Assembly: GCA_019637695.1 (NCBI GenBank)
Contig: JAHBVG010000032.1
Coordinates: forward strand, 1 to 61,562
Reading direction: 5' to 3'
DNA from: Caldilineaceae bacterium
GTDB lineage: Bacteria > Chloroflexota > Anaerolineae > Caldilineales > Caldilineaceae
Length of the DNA: 61,562 bases
Of this stretch, positions 49,701 to 59,331 are shown piece after piece. How positions within the stretch are numbered: the first letter of the stretch is position 1; each line of letters opens with the position of its first letter. Under the pieces are notes generated by a model. The model saw only the letters and a list, made by a program, of their open reading frames with translations. It was not told the DNA's origin and did not search any database. Made by a program: the position numbers and the translations under genes.

Positions 49701-52700
49701 GCCCACGGGGATCGTCACCGTCCATGTCTGCATGTTGTCGGGCGAGACGCCAGCGGGGATCGTCCCCGTGACAACGGCGCGTAAGGGGACATTGCCCACG
49801 TTGATCACCTGGAAGGTGAAGATCCCATTGTTGCCCGCCACCAGCGGCGATGGCGCGGTTAACGCCTGAATCCGCATATCAGGATAGTAGTACTCGTCGG
49901 CGCCAATATCCGCGGCCTTGTCCGTGGGACGCGGATGGCCCTCAAAGTCGCGGTTCACAGGCGAAGGTAGGGCCACATCAATCGCCGGGCTGTCGCTGTT
50001 CAAGCGGAAGTCGAGCTTGCTTTCGTCCACAAAGCGTGGATTGCTTGTTAACTTCACCGCGCCCTCGCTGAACCCATTTGGATTATCCGGCGCTGTGCCA
50101 AAATTGGTCTTATTCTCGAACCAGAGTGTGGCATTGGCGCTGGCGCTGCTGTTGGCCTGCACAAAGACGCCCAACTCGTGATAGGCGATAATATTGTTGA
50201 GCAGCGTCACCGCGCTCTGTTTGTCGCCCACCGCCGCAATGCTGATGGCGCTGCCGTCGCCGCCCCCGTTGTAGAGGAAGGTGTTGTGCAGCATCTGCGG
50301 CGAACCGGAAAGGACATAGACGCCGCTGCCGCTGCTGGTGACCGTGTTGCTCACGATCATATTGTTGACGATCTGGGGCGCGCTCGATTCCACATAGACG
50401 CCGCCGCCGTTGAGCGCGCTGTTCCTCAAGAGGAAGTTGCTGTCGAAGATCGCTTCGCTGTTGGCGATCATCACCGCGCCGGCCGATTCGGCCCCATTCT
50501 CCTCAAAGCGATTGCCCACAATCTGCGCCGGGCTAAAGTCGAGATAGATAGCGCCAGCCGATCCTGCTCTGTTTTTGGTGAATCGATTCCCCTCGATAAT
50601 GGCCGAACTGGCATCAAGGAAGATCGCGCCGCCGGCGGTGGCCGCCACATTTTCGTCGATCTGGTTGCTGCGGATCGTCGCCGCGCTATTGCTGAGGAAG
50701 AACGCGCCGCCATCCTTGCTGGCGCCATTGCGCACAAAGACATTGTCGATGAAGGTCGCCGTACTCTCATTCAGGAAGAAGCCCGCCCCCGCTGTACCGT
50801 TGTTATCTTGCACAGTGCTGGTGATAAAGGTGGCGCTGCTGCGGATCAGATAGCCCGCCCCACCGTAGATCACGCCGCTGCCGCCTTCGATCACGGTGTT
50901 GCTAAAGGTCGGCGACGCCTCCACAACATAGAGGTTGCCGCCTGCGTCCTGCCCATCAGGGCCGCCGCCCAGCCCCAACCCCTTGCCGCTGCGGATCGTC
51001 ACCGATTCGATCAGCGGTTGCACGTTCCCCGTAATGAAAAGGGCGCGCCCACTTGCCCCTGGCTCAATGAAGGTCGTCTGGGTGGGATACGAGGCGCTCC
51101 AATCGTCAGGGCTGTAGCCGCCCTGAATGTGGACATTCTTCTCCACACGGACGACTTGCCGCGTCCCATTGCGCTCGAAGACATCGCGACAGGTGCCGGC
51201 GATTTTGATCAATTCACCGGGCTGCGCGTCGTCCACCACCTCTTGCAGATCGGTGTACGTGCGGTTGGGGTTGCTGGCAATCTGCGCCACACAGGGCACG
51301 GGGAATTCATCGGCGCCAATGTCGGGATCGGCCGATTGCGGTACGGCGTTGCCGTCAATATCCTCGCTGACGGTGGTGGGATCGCCTTCGTTGATGGCGG
51401 GCGAGTTCTTGAGCAGATGATAGCCATCCACATCAAAGCGTGGATCGTCGAAGATCTCCTTGGTACCGGTGTAGACCTGCACTGGGCCGACCCAATAATT
51501 GGCGACATTGTGCCAGAGCGTCACTTGCAGCGTAGCCGAATTCTTTTCGGTGATGCGAATGGCGACCGGTTGATCGGCGATGATCGTATTGAGGAAACTC
51601 ACCTTGCTGATCACCGGTCCAAAGGTGTCGATGTAAACGGCATCAGACCCGGTGTTGCGGGCGATGGTAGTCTGCGCCAACGTGGGCGACGATCCTTCTG
51701 TGTAGAACGCCCCACCTCGATTCGCCGAAATGTTGTCCACAAAGGCGTTGGCCCCCATCTCGGCGTCGCTGCCATTGGAAAGGAAGACGCCAGCCCCATT
51801 CTGCGCCTGATTGCCGCGGATCAGGAATTGGCCCAGCTTGATGTCGCTCTTGTCGGCGTAGAGGCCGCCGCCCTTGCCGCCAGCCGTGTTGTTCAACAGC
51901 GAGCGCCCTTTAAGTTCGATGTTGCTATCGTTGATGTAGACAGCGCCGCCATTGCCGCCCGCGCTGTTGCCGCTAAAATTGGCAGTCAGCACCTTGGCCG
52001 CACCCGAACGCAGAATATAAAGCGCGCCGCCGTCCAGGGGCGTGCTGTTGGTGTAGAAGGCGCTGCTCACAATCGAGGAATCGCTTTCGTCGAGGTAAAA
52101 ACCGCCGCCAAGCGATGTGCCCACGTTGCGTTCCACATGGGCGCGTTCGATGGTCAGCTTGCTCAACTTCGAGAAGAGACCGGCGCCGGCCCGTCCTGTG
52201 TTGGCGGTGATCGTCGTGCTGATCAGGCTGGCGTTGCTCAAGCGCATGTAGAGTCCACCGCCATCCTCGCTGGCGACGTTGCTCAAAATCTGGTTATTCT
52301 CCAAACTGGCTGCACTAAAGTTGATGAAGAAGATGCCGCCGCCGTTGATCGCTCGATTGCGGGCAACCGTGTTTCCGCCGAGCGTCGCCGAACTGGAATC
52401 AAGGTAGAAGCCGCCGCCGTTGCCGGTGGCTATGTTGTCGGTCACTTCGTTGCCCGTCACAATGGCGTCGCTGGCCGCGAAGAGATGCAACCCTGCGCCC
52501 GTGCGCGCCTGGTTATTCAGCACCTTGTTTTGCGCAATATTGGCCTTGGTGTTGGTTGCGTAGAAACCGCCTCCCTGTCCGCTCTGCTCTGTCTGGCCCA
52601 GCGCGGCATTGTTCGACACTGTATTCTTCTCAATTACGCCAGCGGCTCCGTTGAGATAGAAACCGCCGCCATTGATCGCGGCCTTGTTGAGGGTGATCGT

Positions 52701-55700
52701 GTTGCCGGTGATTTTCGGCTCTCCTGGCCCTAGATAGAAAGCGCCGCCCAGAGGCGCTTCACTTGCTTCGACCTGGTTCTGCTCGATCATCACTTCGCTG
52801 TTGAGCAGATAGAAGGCCCCGCCGGATTGGACGGCCTTGTTCCTGCGCAGGGTATTGTTGAGCAGTCTGCTCTTGCTGCCGTTGGCATAGACAGCGCCGC
52901 CGTCCTCGGTAGCGTTGTTGTCCTCAACAATACTCGTTTGGAAGGTGATCTCGCTATTCTGCGCCAGGTAGAGGCCGCCCCCTTGTTTGGCCGTATTGTT
53001 GGCGATCCGGCTCTCGTTCATAATCGCCTTGCTGCTGACAAAATAGGCCCCACCGCCGTGGGTGGCGTTGTTGTTATAAATATTTACATGGCTGAGTACC
53101 GCCGTTGAGGAGATGACATAGAGGCCGCCGCCCACCTCGGCCACACCGCCGGTGATGTGGATGTCGAAGATCTCCATCGTTTTGCTGGTGGAAATCGTCA
53201 ACCCCCGCCCGCCGCCTTTAGCGTCAAGGATCGTCCTATAGCGGTCCGGGTGCGGATACTCCCAGTCGCAGTCCATCACCCCGCTCTGGGCGGTTGTTGT
53301 CTCGCAGTAGCCGCCTTGGATGGTGATATTCTTGCGCACAATTGCCACCGTCTTGTGTCCATCGCGGTCGATGATGGTGGAATAGGCGCGGCCATCGTTG
53401 TAGCCAGCCACCTTGATCAAGTCGCCATCCTCAGCGGTGTCGATGGCCGTTTGCAGCGTACACGGCGTCTTCCAATTCAGGCAGAGATGATCCGAAGCGG
53501 CGTCGGTGCCGCCCACCGTGGCGTAGCGCGTGCGGCGGAAGGTATACTCATCCGCGCCGATGTCAGCCTCCTGCCCCTGTTTGCGTTCCTCTTGATCGAT
53601 GTCCTGGCCCACCGATGACGCCTTCGCCATTTGGAAGGCTTTAGAAATGCGCTTAATGTGGTAGATCCTGCATGCCGCTGGAGGAAAAGTTGTATCCTCG
53701 CCCATTGGACAGATCAGTGATCGGCCCGAAGTTTGCCAAGCGCCTTGAAGACTCGGCGCTGGCGATCTGGTCTCAAAGGTGAAGGCAATCTCGGCTTTGG
53801 GCGGATAAAAGGTCGGATAGATAATCGGGATGGGGATGAAGAAGCCAAAGCCTGGGATGATCACCACAATCAGGTGTGGGATGATCTCTTCCCCGATCTT
53901 GACGCCGTCCCCACTGTTGCCCGAAATCAAATTGTTGAGCAGATCGATATTGGTCTGGCTGTAGGCATAGATGCCGGATCCGCTGTTGTTGACAATCGTG
54001 TTGTGGTAAAGCTTAACCGCCGGCGGCGTCGCCAAGGGCAGGATGATCTCTGGGCTGAAAGGCGGCGGCATCAACGGCGGCAGCAACAAGAAGAACTTGA
54101 AGATCGAGCGGTTCTGGCGCAGGTAGACGCCATTGCCAGGGTTGTCCACGATCATGTTGCCGCTGATCTCCGGCGCGTTGAAGAGCCACATATGGATGCC
54201 CGCCCCGGCGTGTCCGCTGCTGGCGCCGGCCCGGTTCTTGGCAATATAGTTGTTGAGGATGCGGATATCGCTCGACTCCGCATAGATGCCGCCGCCGCCG
54301 CCGCGCTTTTCCACCAATGCCAGATCAAAGAGGAAGGGGATGAAGTTCATTGCACCAGCGCTTGTGCGATTGTCGGTAATGCGGTTGAACTGGAGTGTGG
54401 CCGGGCTTTTGAGGGCGAAAACGCCGCCGCCGCTGCTGCTGGCAACATTGTTGCTGATCAAGGTAGAGCGGATCTGCGGGCGGCTGGCGGTCATATAGAT
54501 CCCCCCGCCGTAGCCGCTGACATTGTGGTTGCGGATCTCGCTACTGGCTACCTCGGCATCGCTGCCCTTGAAATAGAAGCCGCCGCCGTCCGTTGCGCCG
54601 GTGTTGTTGCGCACAATCGTCTTCTCGAACTTGCCCCCGCCTTGATTAATGTAAACCCCAGCGCCACTCACGTTAGCGCTGTTGCTTTCGATAGTGCTGT
54701 CATAAAAGGACGGTTTGCTGCCTAGATCGATATAGATGCCGCCGCCGTTTGTGTTCGCCGTATTGCCTGAGACAATCACATTGCTGAAGACCGGGCTGGC
54801 CTCTAGCACATAGATACCACCGCCGCGCGGCGCGTTGCCGCCGGTCAGCTTCACGTCGTAGATACGCGGCTCGATCCCGGCCAGCGCAACGCTGACAACG
54901 CGTCCGCTGGTGGCGCGTAGCGTAGTCGGGTACTTCACCGGATCGTGCGCTTTAAAGTCCGTACTCCATCCCCCCTGGATCATCATATTTTTATTGACCG
55001 CCAGATTGACAGTGCCCAGACAGGTCCCGCTCACCAAAATCTGATCGGTGCCCAGCAGCACCCGGTTCACTGCATCTTGCACCGAAGATAAGAAGACGGT
55101 GCCCCGTTCCTCGGTCACCAGTTTGACGCCACACGCGCCGGTGTAGGTCGGTTCGCCATCGCGGGCCTGGGCTAGATCACCCAACACCAGCGCCTGGAGA
55201 TAAGTTGTCAGTTCGCTGGCGCGGTCGCTATCGTTGGCGTCCAACCCGGGGAAGTTGACAGTGGCGACGCTCTTCATCTCTACGATCTGCCCCGGCGTCG
55301 GCGCTACCATTGTTCGCGCCAGGATGGAAACCGTCGCCTGCTGCCCAATGTTCAGCGTTCCCACGTTACAACTCAGGCTGCCCAGGTTACAATTGCCCTG
55401 GCTGCTGTTGATCGCCAATGCTTGCTGTTGGGATGGCAGCGCATTTTGCAGCGAAATGTCCGAGATGGCCGACTTGCTATTGTTGATGACGGTGATCACA
55501 TAAGTAGTGGTCAGACCTTCGGAGAGGTTCAACTCGGTCGCCGATTGGAAGAGATTAAGCCCGCGCGTATAGTTTTCCTCGTACGCGCCCACATCCACCG
55601 GCTGCAGACGGTTTTCGCCCACCAGATCCACGCCGCCGAAACCTGCCGCCAGATCGGTCACATCAACGCCGCGGTTGTAGCCCGCCGATTGGCGCGTAAT

Positions 55701-58700
55701 GCGATAGTCGCCGCCGGCTGCGTCCTTAAAAGCCGGGTTGCCGAAGATCGGTTCCATCGTCTCGAAGAGTTCCTCACTCCAATGGCGAGCGCTGTGGTTC
55801 CACCAGACGTTGTTCTCTTCGGTCGCCTGCGCGCCGTCGCTGCCCGCCACGCCGATCTCGTGGTTGGCGAAGATGTTGTTCTTCAACGTGAGTTTGTTGC
55901 CCTTGTCCGCATAATAGAGGGCGGCGTTGATCCCCTCGCCTGTCACATGTTGGTGGGTGTTGTCGGCAATCGTGTTGTGGATGAAACTGGCATGGGTTCC
56001 GCTAATGTAGACCGCGCTGCCCAGCCCGACCGAAACCATGATCGTGTTGCGCACCATCAAATTGTTGACGATGGTCAGCTTACCACCGTTCAGCAAAAGC
56101 GCGCCGCCGCTGCGCGACGCCTGATTCTCGCGGAAGATCGAATTGGCGATAATGCCATCCGTGTCGATGGTATAGAGACCGCCGCCATTGTCCGCCACTA
56201 TCACCGGCTCGGTGACTTTACAAGTCGGATCCGTGGGGAACATACACTTCAGAATAGGTGGATCCACCGAGTTGATGATCAACGGCTCATCAAGGATTTT
56301 GATGACCCGATCATATTGTGTAAAGGGGATCGTGTTACGCAGAACTATATTGTGGGTGAAGGAGAGTTCCTTTGTGCCCGAAACATAGACGCCGGCGCCC
56401 ACACCCGTCTGCGATCCGGTGAGATCGGCGCGCACCGCCGTGGATGTGTTGTCCTGGATGGTGTTGCCGGTGATGATCACCGCTTCTTTGCTATTGAAAT
56501 AGAGACCCGCGCCGCGGTCGCCGCTGTTCTGCTCCACGGTGCTGCCCTGCACGGTGTAGCTACCGCCGAACAGGTAGAGACCACCGCCGTCAATGTAGGC
56601 ATGGTTGCCGCGCACTGTGGTGTTCTCAAAGAGCAGGTCGCTGTTAAGCGCATATGCCCCGCCCCCGTTGGCCGAGCGGTTGTTGGCAAAGGTCGTCCCC
56701 TTCACCTCGCCGTTCATTTTGCTGGCATAGAGGCCGCCGCCAGGCGAAAGATAGGCGCGGTTGCCGGAAAAGTTGCCGCCGGTCACTGTCAACGATCCAC
56801 CCTCGGCGTAGACCGCGCCGCCGGCAAACTCGGCCTCGTTGTTGCTAAAGCTGGGATTGGTCAAGGTGAGATCGGCGTTGCGGCTGTAGATTGCGCCGCC
56901 GCTGCGCGTGATCACCTCTGTGGTGATCACGGTCGTCGCCGCCACGGCGCGCGCCATCGGCCCCATGATCGACCGATCTTCGACTGCCACCGAGAGGTGG
57001 CCGACATCCACAGGTAAGGGATGCTGCAAAGCCGCCATCACGTTGCCCAGCGCCATCCCCGCTGCGCCGCCAACCATTTCAGGCGTCACTTCAACGCGCC
57101 CATCCTTCACCCATCCCCGTGCGGCTAATTCCTCCATGGACAACCACTTGGGGGTAAAGGCTTCCTGAATCTGCGCTTGCAGCGGATTACGCTCAACCCC
57201 TGTCCTGGGGTTCGCCAGCGTCTCAGGTTCAATGGCTGTGCGGTTGTTCTGGAAGGTGACAGTGCTGTTGAGCGCCAGAGGATTGCCTTCCCAAAAGATG
57301 GCGCCGCCGCTGCCGCTGATCACCGTGCGGTTGTTGATGAAACTACCGCCGCCGCCGCTGAGGGTGCTGCCCAGCCCATAGATGGCGCCGCCATGATCGC
57401 CGGATGTGTTGTTCTGCCAGGTGCTGTTGTTAATCGTCAGCGTGCTAGTGAGGACGGCCAACGCGCCGCCGCGCCGAAATCCTTCGGTTTCCGCCTCATC
57501 GCCCACGACATTTTGTTCAAAGGTTGCGCCGTTGATCGTCACTGTTCCCTGAGCAACGAGCAGCGCGCCGCCGTCCCCTTCCAGCGCTTTGTTTTGGCGG
57601 AACGTACTGTTGCTGATCTGGACCGGGCCATTGGCGAAGATCACCGCGCCGCCGTCCCCGTCCAACGCCTCGTTCTGTGTAATCTGGCTGTTATTGATAG
57701 TGAGTTGCCCCCCAACGGCGTAGAGCAGACCGGCGCTTTCGGCCTGATTATTGGCCGCAGTCAACCCATCAAAAAGGATAGCGCTGCCAATCGCATAAAT
57801 CGGTCCGTTCCCATCGGTGCTGTTGTTGCTGAAGGTGCTGCCGTTGGTCATTTGCAGCCCGCCGCCGGTCAGGTGGATCACCCCACCGTCCCCCTTGCCG
57901 GTCTGGTTGGTGATGGTGGCGTTGTTGAGGAAGACCTGGCCGCCAGCGGCAAAGATGGCTATGCCCCGTCCCGTGGCGGCCTCATTCACCTCTACCTGTG
58001 CATTGATCAGCCGCGCCTGCCCACCCGACATGGCAACAGCGCCGCCATCCCTGCCGGCGCTGTTGTTGGCGAGGGTGACATTGTTGAAAGTGGCCGTGCC
58101 GCCCGCCACGAAGAGAGCGCCGCCGTCCTCTGCGGCTTTGTTGGTGGTGATGGGTGCGCCATTGACAGTCGCCGATCCGCTGTCAACGTAGATCGCGCCG
58201 CCGTGGCCGGTCGCCTGGTTATTGGAGATCTCGCTGTTGATCAGGGTCGCGCTGCCACCCTCCGCTGCCAGCGCGCCGCCGTTGGTCGCCCGATGTCCCG
58301 TCAACGGGATACCCGTCAACGTCAGGCTGCCACTGCTGACGAGGATCGCCCCCCCGTTGCCGCTGCCCCCGCCCTGGGTTCCATTGCCGTTGAGGATGGT
58401 CAGCCCGCGCACTGTCACCGCGGCGTCATCGGCGATCACAAAAACGCGGCCCGTATTCGAGGCGTCAAAGGTCACAGGGAAGAGCGCCGGATTGGGTGTG
58501 CCTTCAAAATTGAGCGGATTATAGCCGCCCTCAATCGTCACCGATTTGTTGATGCGCGCGATCTGCCTCGTCCCCCCTACATTGGATGTACCCACGTAGA
58601 GACCGCCAGCAATGCGGATCAGATCGCCGTCGTTGGCCTGCTCAACGGCCCGTTGCAGTGTGCGGCAGGCGCTGAAACGCGTGGCGCAGTTGTTGGAATC

Positions 58701-58907
58701 GCTGCCGGTGGTCGAAATATAGCGGCTCGCGCCCAATTGCATCATCGGCGCAGGCGCAGGCGCAGCGGGTGCCGTCGCCTGTGCGGGCTGGCCGCCGATC
58801 CCCATGAGCCAGACGAGCAGCAGCGCCAGCCCAATTGCAATGCCAAAAGGAAGAAGACGCCGAAGGAGGAATGATGGCAAACCAGAGAGAGTGTGTGTCT
58901 GATGCAT
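46710..58907 (-). CDS. Giant secreted beta-helix protein (4065 residues)
   Basis: One unbroken frame encodes a signal peptide (about 1-45) and four right-handed parallel beta-helix blocks at about 61-1109, 1256-1786, 1791-2533 and 2536-3006. Most blocks open with a lead segment ending in an IxIQGGY or IEGGY strand, and three close with DIGADEY or DIGADEF. Blades repeat GGAIYV and FxxN motifs much like chlamydial Pmp repeats. A DUF11-like domain lies at about 1112-1235 and three CARDB-like domains at 3011-3316. A G8 domain (DGDWDDPNTWQPARVP) follows near 3325, then a Gly/Asp-rich part (3403-3776) and a C-terminal beta-sandwich with IFLPLV and LYLPMI. There is no LPxTG or C-terminal helix. It is probably a surface adhesin or matrix protein. 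Confidence 0.85.
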   Translation of the reverse strand: MHQTHTLSGLPSFLLRRLLPFGIAIGLALLLVWLMGIGGQPAQATAPAAPAPAPMMQLGASRYISTTGSDSNNCATRFSACRTLQRAVEQANDGDLIRIAGGLYVGTSNVGGTRQIARINKSVTIEGGYNPLNFEGTPNPALFPVTFDASNTGRVFVIADDAAVTVRGLTILNGNGTQGGGSGNGGAILVSSGSLTLTGIPLTGHRATNGGALAAEGGSATLINSEISNNQATGHGGAIYVDSGSATVNGAPITTNKAAEDGGALFVAGGTATFNNVTLANNSAGRDGGAVAMSGGQARLINAQVEVNEAATGRGIAIFAAGGQVFLNNATITNQTGKGDGGVIHLTGGGLQMTNGSTFSNNSTDGNGPIYAIGSAILFDGLTAANNQAESAGLLYAVGGQLTINNSQITQNEALDGDGGAVIFANGPVQISNSTFRQNKALEGDGGALLVAQGTVTINGATFEQNVVGDEAETEGFRRGGALAVLTSTLTINNSTWQNNTSGDHGGAIYGLGSTLSGGGGSFINNRTVISGSGGAIFWEGNPLALNSTVTFQNNRTAIEPETLANPRTGVERNPLQAQIQEAFTPKWLSMEELAARGWVKDGRVEVTPEMVGGAAGMALGNVMAALQHPLPVDVGHLSVAVEDRSIMGPMARAVAATTVITTEVITRSGGAIYSRNADLTLTNPSFSNNEAEFAGGAVYAEGGSLTVTGGNFSGNRAYLSPGGGLYASKMNGEVKGTTFANNRSANGGGAYALNSDLLFENTTVRGNHAYIDGGGLYLFGGSYTVQGSTVEQNSGDRGAGLYFNSKEAVIITGNTIQDNTSTAVRADLTGSQTGVGAGVYVSGTKELSFTHNIVLRNTIPFTQYDRVIKILDEPLIINSVDPPILKCMFPTDPTCKVTEPVIVADNGGGLYTIDTDGIIANSIFRENQASRSGGALLLNGGKLTIVNNLMVRNTIMVSVGLGSAVYISGTHASFIHNTIADNTHQHVTGEGINAALYYADKGNKLTLKNNIFANHEIGVAGSDGAQATEENNVWWNHSARHWSEELFETMEPIFGNPAFKDAAGGDYRITRQSAGYNRGVDVTDLAAGFGGVDLVGENRLQPVDVGAYEENYTRGLNLFQSATELNLSEGLTTTYVITVINNSKSAISDISLQNALPSQQQALAINSSQGNCNLGSLSCNVGTLNIGQQATVSILARTMVAPTPGQIVEMKSVATVNFPGLDANDSDRASELTTYLQALVLGDLAQARDGEPTYTGACGVKLVTEERGTVFLSSVQDAVNRVLLGTDQILVSGTCLGTVNLAVNKNMMIQGGWSTDFKAHDPVKYPTTLRATSGRVVSVALAGIEPRIYDVKLTGGNAPRGGGIYVLEASPVFSNVIVSGNTANTNGGGIYIDLGSKPSFYDSTIESNSANVSGAGVYINQGGGKFEKTIVRNNTGATDGGGFYFKGSDAEVASSEIRNHNVSGYGGGIYMTASRPQIRSTLISNNVASSSGGGVFALKSPATLQFNRITDNRTSAGAMNFIPFLFDLALVEKRGGGGGIYAESSDIRILNNYIAKNRAGASSGHAGAGIHMWLFNAPEISGNMIVDNPGNGVYLRQNRSIFKFFLLLPPLMPPPFSPEIILPLATPPAVKLYHNTIVNNSGSGIYAYSQTNIDLLNNLISGNSGDGVKIGEEIIPHLIVVIIPGFGFFIPIPIIYPTFYPPKAEIAFTFETRSPAPSLQGAWQTSGRSLICPMGEDTTFPPAACRIYHIKRISKAFQMAKASSVGQDIDQEERKQGQEADIGADEYTFRRTRYATVGGTDAASDHLCLNWKTPCTLQTAIDTAEDGDLIKVAGYNDGRAYSTIIDRDGHKTVAIVRKNITIQGGYCETTTAQSGVMDCDWEYPHPDRYRTILDAKGGGRGLTISTSKTMEIFDIHITGGVAEVGGGLYVISSTAVLSHVNIYNNNATHGGGAYFVSSKAIMNESRIANNTAKQGGGLYLAQNSEITFQTSIVEDNNATEDGGAVYANGSKSRLLNNTLRRNKAVQSGGAFYLLNSEVMIEQNQVEASEAPLGGAFYLGPGEPKITGNTITLNKAAINGGGFYLNGAAGVIEKNTVSNNAALGQTEQSGQGGGFYATNTKANIAQNKVLNNQARTGAGLHLFAASDAIVTGNEVTDNIATGNGGGFYLDSSSATLGGNTVARNRAINGGGIFFINFSAASLENNQILSNVASEDGGGLYMRLSNASLISTTITANTGRAGAGLFSKLSKLTIERAHVERNVGTSLGGGFYLDESDSSIVSSAFYTNSTPLDGGALYILRSGAAKVLTANFSGNSAGGNGGAVYINDSNIELKGRSLLNNTAGGKGGGLYADKSDIKLGQFLIRGNQAQNGAGVFLSNGSDAEMGANAFVDNISANRGGAFYTEGSSPTLAQTTIARNTGSDAVYIDTFGPVISKVSFLNTIIADQPVAIRITEKNSATLQVTLWHNVANYWVGPVQVYTGTKEIFDDPRFDVDGYHLLKNSPAINEGDPTTVSEDIDGNAVPQSADPDIGADEFPVPCVAQIASNPNRTYTDLQEVVDDAQPGELIKIAGTCRDVFERNGTRQVVRVEKNVHIQGGYSPDDWSASYPTQTTFIEPGASGRALFITGNVQPLIESVTIRSGKGLGLGGGPDGQDAGGNLYVVEASPTFSNTVIEGGSGVIYGGAGYLIRSSATFITSTVQDNNGTAGAGFFLNESTATFIDNVFVRNGASKDGGAFFLSNSAATIRSNQIDENVAATAGGAIFLDASSAIIEGNRFTKNRAGSAGAIYLDFSPAQIVGNRFEENGAESAGAVMIANSEAIFDSNFLLRNSALNGGGVYVESSAPQIVNNMIVSNTVTSSGSGVYVLSGSPQMLHNTFLYNGGGDGSAISIAAVGDKQSAVTLLNNIIAYHELGVFVQANSSASANATLWFENKTNFGTAPDNPNGFSEGAVKLTSNPRFVDESKLDFRLNSDSPAIDVALPSPVNRDFEGHPRPTDKAADIGADEYYYPDMRIQALTAPSPLVAGNNGIFTFQVINVGNVPLRAVVTGTIPAGVSPDNMQTWTVTIPVGQTWSDSMQRLIPESQTEDIQYSINVVAVEGPRAAITNTVKVTPPNRTLKVTVKRETEKVLMGQPVPYALTVENQGNQMNTVAITATVNGDSGAPLLTDGLSLAPGERWQNTVVVTPTADATELNFRLEVRGSDGTTVVEEDKSTVGRANLSLGQQIQPDPPVMGQPFTITVVITNTGDVAQQMALTVTLEPDFLGQPVTVQKSVRPGETATQVVGIEANSYVGPLTSTVTLVTDAGIRIEESMGATADFATLEPTIVAVNDGDWDDPNTWQPARVPNADDVVLIPEGRTVQSTGPVVVKSLDNRGTLLGPPDGALSIAASEEIQNTGLIQGADGADGNGTGNGAGGAGQGVTLKAQTVHNEGEIKGGKGGKATQGRGGDGGSVTIEADLISNMGNIEAGAGGNGADGGGPNDANADGGNGGAVNLKLTSPKGEMISEGKIRGGSGGNGGAGGGPNKGGRGGAGGSVTITGPGGRVAGDAGAGEGDNDGGGDIIIVGAVEGGNGGDGPGGGGDGPGGGDGGGVRLDVGAANAQAKESGGLVLVVADASIKGGKGGALTGNGAGDPTRAGKGGNGGAVQVAAQEIANYGEILGGDGGNITGDGSAQAADEKSKGGKGGDVTLVAGQGGPGLLDNTGDGSDKNGKIKGGNGGSAASNATKPQDGGDGGNVTLLASPVLVIEDGIVVGGEGGSGAAGGSNGQDGNVSISGGDGNQVQDPVIIIFGEDTEISGEDVTIFGGDGLYLQISGLSLGAIHVKGTFILAVGAGGGIDLTDNASGVFLLVGGKFEIYVNGANLLLDTGMTLEQLADGVKAVMRGSRILYSVRIVAPPVMLVRPGEQVIIPVLVTNLSPVADAYKLVRSASVRSQSGGAGTMWAMTDLPSTVAINGSTAGRTTLTVTVPFDAPPGSSQFVTISAQSFSDGQVSDIVVTELIVYGVGIRPIFLPLVSKLVTVATHQAPLSVPQLYLPMISQEQALNTQAADMDSPSSAEILEPESEQP
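47590..48700 (-). repeat. Low-complexity coding region for the Gly-rich part of the giant protein
   Basis: The plus strand shows long runs of GCCGCCGTTGCCGCC-type triplets, encoding GGNGG and similar segments on the minus strand. The repetitive DNA opens long false frames on the other strand and would be hard to assemble from short reads. Confidence 0.8.
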
Positions 58908-59328
58908 GGAGAGCCTCGTCAGTTACAAAATAGCAGACGACAACAGATGCCTGACTGTAAAACGGCGCGTGGTTGCTGTGATTGCCAGGTCGAAGCTGGC
59001 AAATTGGAAAGCTGTTCCCCTGGACTCACATTGTGAGTTTGCTCTGCTGACACTGTCCCGACCTTTTGCCAGCAAGCGCGCGACATTAAGCTGACAGAAC
59101 AAATACAGGGAGAACAGCGAGGATGTGCTTACAGTATGGTCAGATTCTTTAGCTGAAGAGTGTACACGATCCAAAGGGGCAATTCAAGAGTACCGGCGTG
59201 TCGAAATGGCAAAAGGCAGTCCGACCGGAGTGATCGCGGCAAAAGGCAAGAATAGGGCAGGTATGCAGATCTGCAAGTTGCAGGTGAGAATGTATTTACG
59301 CACTACGCACTGCCCCAGTCCCCAATCC
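58908..59328. other. Intergenic region upstream of the giant-protein gene
   Basis: About 420 bp lie between the Nudix gene and the giant gene. The region should hold the giant gene's promoter on the minus strand, but I find no convincing -35/-10 pair. A 15-bp palindrome (59024-59038) and a half-array next to the Nudix stop (59298-59331) are the only structures seen. Confidence 0.5.
59024..59038. promoter_or_regulatory. Perfect 15-bp palindrome upstream of the giant-protein gene
   Basis: ACTCACA-T-TGTGAGT lies about 120 bp before the start of the giant gene. It has the look of a regulator binding site, and no protein can be assigned to it. Confidence 0.4.
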
Positions 59329-59331
59329 TCA
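59298..59331 (-). repeat. Half-array of 7-bp units at the end of the Nudix gene
   Basis: In the sense strand a G-rich arm (AGGATTG, GGGACTG, GGGC) begins at the TGA stop codon of the Nudix gene and runs into TGCGTAG-type units. No facing arm is present. Confidence 0.7.

Noticed and set aside
50178..52733. An open frame of 851 codons on the plus strand opposite the giant gene
   Set aside because: It lies wholly antisense to the beta-helix repeats, whose biased codons keep the other strand open. It has no ribosome binding site, no recognisable domain and an odd composition.
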